9,278 bases of DNA, taken from assembly GCA_002336405.1 (NCBI GenBank), contig DDEJ01000119.1:20816-30093 (forward strand), read 5' to 3'. The notes beneath the pieces are model-generated. The model was not told the origin of the DNA and did no database searches. It saw only the letters and a list, made by a program, of their open reading frames with translations. Shown here one piece after another: positions 7,318 to 9,278 of the stretch. The DNA is from Rhodobacteraceae bacterium UBA1957. Its GTDB lineage: Bacteria; Pseudomonadota; Alphaproteobacteria; Rhodobacterales; Rhodobacteraceae. Each line of letters opens with the position of its first letter. Positions within the stretch are counted from its first letter, which is position 1. Position numbers and translations under genes: made by a program.

Positions 7318-7510
7318 TCCACAGCTCCAAAACAGATCAATATGTTTGGCCACAGTTCACACATCATAAAACCGGTTTGCAAGCCGATTGCACAACTGAC
7401 GGTCGATATGGGCAAAATGCTTGAGAGTGCTCGGTGTCACAGACCTGTTTTCGGCACAGACAGATTGGAGACGCGAGTAGATAGAGTCTTGCGGTTTCTT
7501 TCTGGATTTT

Positions 7511-7891
7511 ATGCGGGCAATTATCAAGCTGGACGGGTCCTGCGACTGTCGTCTCAATTTCCATGGTGTATACTCAGTCCTTGGCGAAATACGAAAACAT
7601 AGAGTTTCCAGCACTACGTGGAGCATTGGAAAAATGCTGGGTTCCAAAAACCTCATATCTTGCGCATGGGGCAAAGATAATCCGGCATTGGACCAAGGGC
7701 ACCCAACCTCACGGACCGTGCAGCAAATTCCAGCAGAACCGTCTATTCATGAATTTGTCATCTTTGATGGAGCTGAGCCCGAGGATAGCGACGGCACAAA
7801 AGCGCGTTGCAGGATACTTCTAGAACGTGTGGAAGAGGGCCCTTCGAATCAAAAGAACAAGATTGATAGATTGCTAGCTCTTCTGTTCTGA
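7511..7891 (+). CDS. Doubtful open reading frame, possible remnant
   Basis: A 126-codon frame with no recognisable family. There is no good ribosome-binding site for the first ATG or for the internal ATG at 7634. The part from about residue 65 onwards (rich in Glu, Asp, Ala, ending DRLLALLF) reads slightly more protein-like than the first 40 residues, so it could be the 3' end of a decayed gene. Other frames on both strands are also open nearby, which lowers confidence. I list it only because the stretch is otherwise unexplained. Confidence 0.18.
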   Translation: MRAIIKLDGSCDCRLNFHGVYSVLGEIRKHRVSSTTWSIGKMLGSKNLISCAWGKDNPALDQGHPTSRTVQQIPAEPSIHEFVIFDGAEPEDSDGTKARCRILLERVEEGPSNQKNKIDRLLALLF

Positions 7892-8160
7892 TCAACGTCC
7901 ACTTTTTGACTGGGGCAGAGGCCTTGGTTTTAAAGTGATCACCTGCGCGAGGCTTGGCGCAACGTAGGGCTCCTAGAGCATTCAGCAGCCTGTAAGTGAA
8001 AAATTATTAATTTTCCAAAAAAATTTCTGCTTTGTGCACCTCTTCCTCGCCTGCTCAAACCAATAGAAATTCCACAGTTCCGTATCAATACCCACATTAT
8101 GTGTTGTGCCAAGACCGACAAAAACGAGATGGATTTAGCCAGAGCTTCTTAGTTAAAATT

Positions 8161-8188
8161 TTGTTAACTTATTGAATTTCAGTTTAAT
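8161..8188 (+). promoter_or_regulatory. Promoter candidate for the zeta-subunit gene
   Basis: TTGTTA (8161-8166, 4 of 6 to consensus) and TTTAAT (8183-8188, 5 of 6) are separated by 16 bases in an A/T-rich tract, 54 bases before the coupled mini-ORF. A 6-bp inverted repeat AGTTAA/TTAACT (8151-8156/8164-8169) overlaps the -35 box and could be an operator. This is prediction from sequence only. Confidence 0.45.
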
Positions 8189-8241
8189 GTTCTTGCATAG
8201 CAGTCTCAAATGAGTATCTACCACATTCGAAAAGGCCACCA

Positions 8242-8268
8242 ATGAAAATTACTAGGAAGTCAAAATGA
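8242..8268 (+). CDS. Eight-codon upstream ORF overlapping the zeta gene start
   Basis: ATG at 8242 opens a frame encoding MKITRKSK and ending at TGA 8266-8268, which overlaps the zeta-subunit ATG (8265-8267) as ATGA. It has its own ribosome-binding-like AAAAGG (8230-8235) 6 bases upstream. The zeta ribosome-binding site AGGAAG (8254-8259) lies inside it. Ribosomes finishing this mini-ORF would stop exactly at the zeta start, so translational coupling or leader-peptide control is plausible. It may also be chance in A/T-rich sequence. Confidence 0.4.
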   Translation: MKITRKSK

Positions 8269-8582
8269 GTAATATGGATGATCGCAAAAATGCGTTCGAA
8301 AACAAGTTTGCACATGATGCTGAATTACAGTTCAAAGTAGAAAGTCGTCGGAACAAGTTGGTTGGCCAATGGGCAGCTAACATGTTGGGTAAAAATGATA
8401 GTGACACTAAAAAATATGTTCTTGAGGTAATAAAATCGGACTTCGAGGAAGCAGGAGACGAAGATGTATTCAGAAAACTATCTGACGATCTCGGCGAAAA
8501 GGCAACTGCTGAGGACATAAGAGCTAAAATGTCAGAATGCTTAGCGACTGCAAAAAGTCAAATCATGGAAAATCTTGATTGA
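8265..8582 (+). CDS. F1-ATPase inhibitor zeta subunit (DUF1476 family)
   Basis: This 105-residue protein belongs to the DUF1476 family, shown in Paracoccus and relatives to be the zeta subunit that blocks ATP hydrolysis by the F1 rotor of ATP synthase through its N-terminal helix. Family hallmarks are MDDRKNAFENKFAHDAELQFKV (start at residue 4), RRNKLVGQWAA (28-38), the helical SDFEEAGDEDV (58-68) and DIRAKMSECLATA (84-96). Length and all-helical character are normal. ATG 8265 is preferred over ATG 8274 because the family usually begins three residues before the DDR motif and AGGAAG lies 5 bases upstream. It is a lone transcription unit, between a promoter candidate and a strong terminator, and far from any ATP synthase gene. 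Its codons are more A/T-rich than those of the genes to the left. Confidence 0.93.
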   Translation: MSNMDDRKNAFENKFAHDAELQFKVESRRNKLVGQWAANMLGKNDSDTKKYVLEVIKSDFEEAGDEDVFRKLSDDLGEKATAEDIRAKMSECLATAKSQIMENLD

Positions 8583-8611
8583 GATAATTTTTCAAACAAA
8601 AGCTAGCCCAC

Positions 8612-8646
8612 AAAAGGATCACAAAGTATTTTTGTGATCCTTTTTT
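8612..8646 (+). terminator. Rho-independent terminator after the zeta gene
   Basis: AAAAGGATCACAAA (8612-8625) pairs perfectly with TTTGTGATCCTTTT (8631-8644), giving a 14-bp stem with the 5-base loop GTATT. The 3' arm runs into six T residues (8641-8646). It begins 29 bases after the stop codon. The A-run on the left arm gives a short T-run on the other strand, so it may act in both directions. Confidence 0.92.
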
Positions 8647-8649
8647 ATG

Positions 8650-9128
8650 ACTGTCCAGTCGCCACACTCCGATTACGATCAATCGACAAATGGCAATAAT
8701 AGTCTTGGATTGTGTGTAGCAGGGTCAAAAAGAGACCGGTTTCACCACTATTTAATGCATCTTAGGGTACAAAAATCCATCGGGCGTTGTCAATTCGTCT
8801 TGGTCCAAGTCCGCATCTCCTGCATCTCCCGTGCGAGGGCTTACTCTGGGCGCACCAGACCGCAAATGCAGGCACTGTAATCAACTTAAAATAATTGATA
8901 ATCGTGTATAATAGACCACTTAACCACAGACTTAGACGTGGTCAATTCCGCTAGCTAAGCATCTGGAATGCGCCGGTTCCAGCGCTGTGTTCACCACCCC
9001 AAATATTCATACTTACCATTTTACTGTTTTATCATGAATGCCACTAGATCACAGCTGCATGGTCCAACTGACTTTAATGGAAAAAAAGCACTTGTGAATT
9101 GGCCGAGTGTGGCTGTATACGCGTCGAC
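8650..9128. other. Intergenic stretch before tRNA-Ser
   Basis: About 480 bases with no supportable gene; a short open frame at 8647-8880 has no family resemblance and begins inside the terminator tail. It contains a perfect TATAAT (8907-8912) without a good -35, followed by an inverted repeat GACCAC/GTGGTC (8914-8919/8938-8943). The stretch 8810-8880 is more G/C-rich than its surroundings and could be decayed coding sequence, but I do not recognise it. Confidence 0.45.
9092..9121 (+). promoter_or_regulatory. Probable promoter of tRNA-Ser
   Basis: TTGTGA (9092-9097) and TATACG (9116-9121) are spaced by 18 bases, or 17 bases if GTATAC is taken. Initiation about 7 bases on would fall right at the mature tRNA 5' end (9129), a common arrangement for single tRNA genes. 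The -10 is moderate. Confidence 0.45.
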
Positions 9129-9218
9129 GGAGACGTGGCCGAGTGGTCGAAGGCGCTCCCCTGCTAAGGGAGTAGGCGAGGAATCGTCTCGAGGGTTCGA
9201 ATCCCTTCGTCTCCGCCA
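9129..9218 (+). tRNA. tRNA-Ser, anticodon GCU (decodes AGC/AGU)
   Basis: The acceptor arm GGAGACG (9129-9135) pairs with CGTCTCC (9208-9214), followed by discriminator G and an encoded CCA (9216-9218). The D arm reads GCC-GAGTGGTCGAA-GGC. The anticodon stem CTCCC/GGGAG encloses the loop CTGCTAA (9161-9167) with anticodon GCT at 9163-9165. A long variable arm (about 9173-9190) marks a class II tRNA such as Ser, and the T loop TTCGAAT sits on GAGGG/CCCTT. All arms fold without mismatch apart from one G-U pair. Confidence 0.96.
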
Positions 9219-9278
9219 TCAAATGGCATTAAATTGTTTTAAAATATGGGCTTGTGTCAGAAGAACTGAATTTATTCC

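Larger units (their letters stand above)
7318..8241. other. Long gene-poor stretch upstream of denD and the zeta gene
   Basis: In about 920 bases between the divergent denD and zeta genes I can support no gene firmly. It contains the palindrome AAACCGGTTT (7369-7378), about 50 bases upstream of denD and a possible operator; one weak plus-strand frame (7511-7891); a promoter-like pair TTGACT-N17-TTTAAA (7906-7934); an A/T-rich imperfect dyad near 8000; and the promoter candidate for the zeta gene. The right half is markedly richer in A/T. It could be decayed coding sequence, but I recognise no remnant. Confidence 0.5.

Noticed and set aside
7357..7674. 105-codon minus-strand frame upstream of denD
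   Set aside because: It lacks a convincing ribosome-binding site and domain pattern and overlaps another weak frame. Both cannot be real, and neither is well supported.
8647..8880. 77-codon plus-strand frame after the zeta terminator
   Set aside because: It begins at the end of the terminator T-run with no ribosome-binding site, and no family is recognisable.
9101..9146. GGCCGAGTG occurring twice, before and inside the tRNA gene
   Set aside because: A single 9-base match between the promoter spacer and the D arm is too short to claim a tRNA remnant or attachment-site duplication.
1..9278. CRISPR arrays, insertion sequences, phage or toxin-antitoxin genes
   Set aside because: No regularly spaced repeats, transposase or integrase motifs, terminal inverted repeats or recognisable toxin pairs were found on either strand.

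Overview
The window looks like the chromosome of a marine alphaproteobacterium, most likely Rhodobacterales (Roseobacter group). The case rests on a DUF1476 / F1-ATPase inhibitor zeta subunit, which is an alphaproteobacterial family, on a ProX/ProW/ProV-type quaternary-amine ABC transporter whose binding protein resembles roseobacter versions, and on a DenD-type sugar-acid dehydrogenase. This placement comes from recognising protein families, not from a database search.

Layout. Positions 1-524 hold no convincing gene. A UDP-glucose 6-dehydrogenase (525-1829, minus) follows, with a plausible sigma-70 promoter just upstream. After a 311-base gap comes a three-gene operon on the minus strand, transcribed in the order binding protein (4169-5176), permease (3180-4091), ATPase (2141-3190). 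Permease and ATPase overlap by 11 bases. A perfect 9-bp hairpin with a T-rich tail lies between the binding-protein and permease genes and probably sets the usual excess of binding protein. Divergent from the operon is an unrecognised 231-residue protein with a very basic C-terminal tail (5544-6239, plus). It converges on a DenD-like NAD-dependent dehydrogenase (6325-7317, minus).

From about 7.3 kb to the end the sequence becomes poor in genes and visibly richer in A/T. The only firm features there are the zeta-subunit gene (8265-8582, plus), which has a promoter candidate, an eight-codon upstream ORF joined to it by an ATGA overlap and a textbook terminator, and a tRNA-Ser(GCU) gene (9129-9218, plus) with encoded CCA.

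The genes do not form one pathway. Transporter, UDP-glucuronate synthesis, DenD and zeta subunit are separate functions that happen to be neighbours. I found no defence system, CRISPR array, intact mobile element or clearly new multi-gene system. The most interesting items are the coupled mini-ORF ahead of the zeta gene and the orphan basic-tailed protein.
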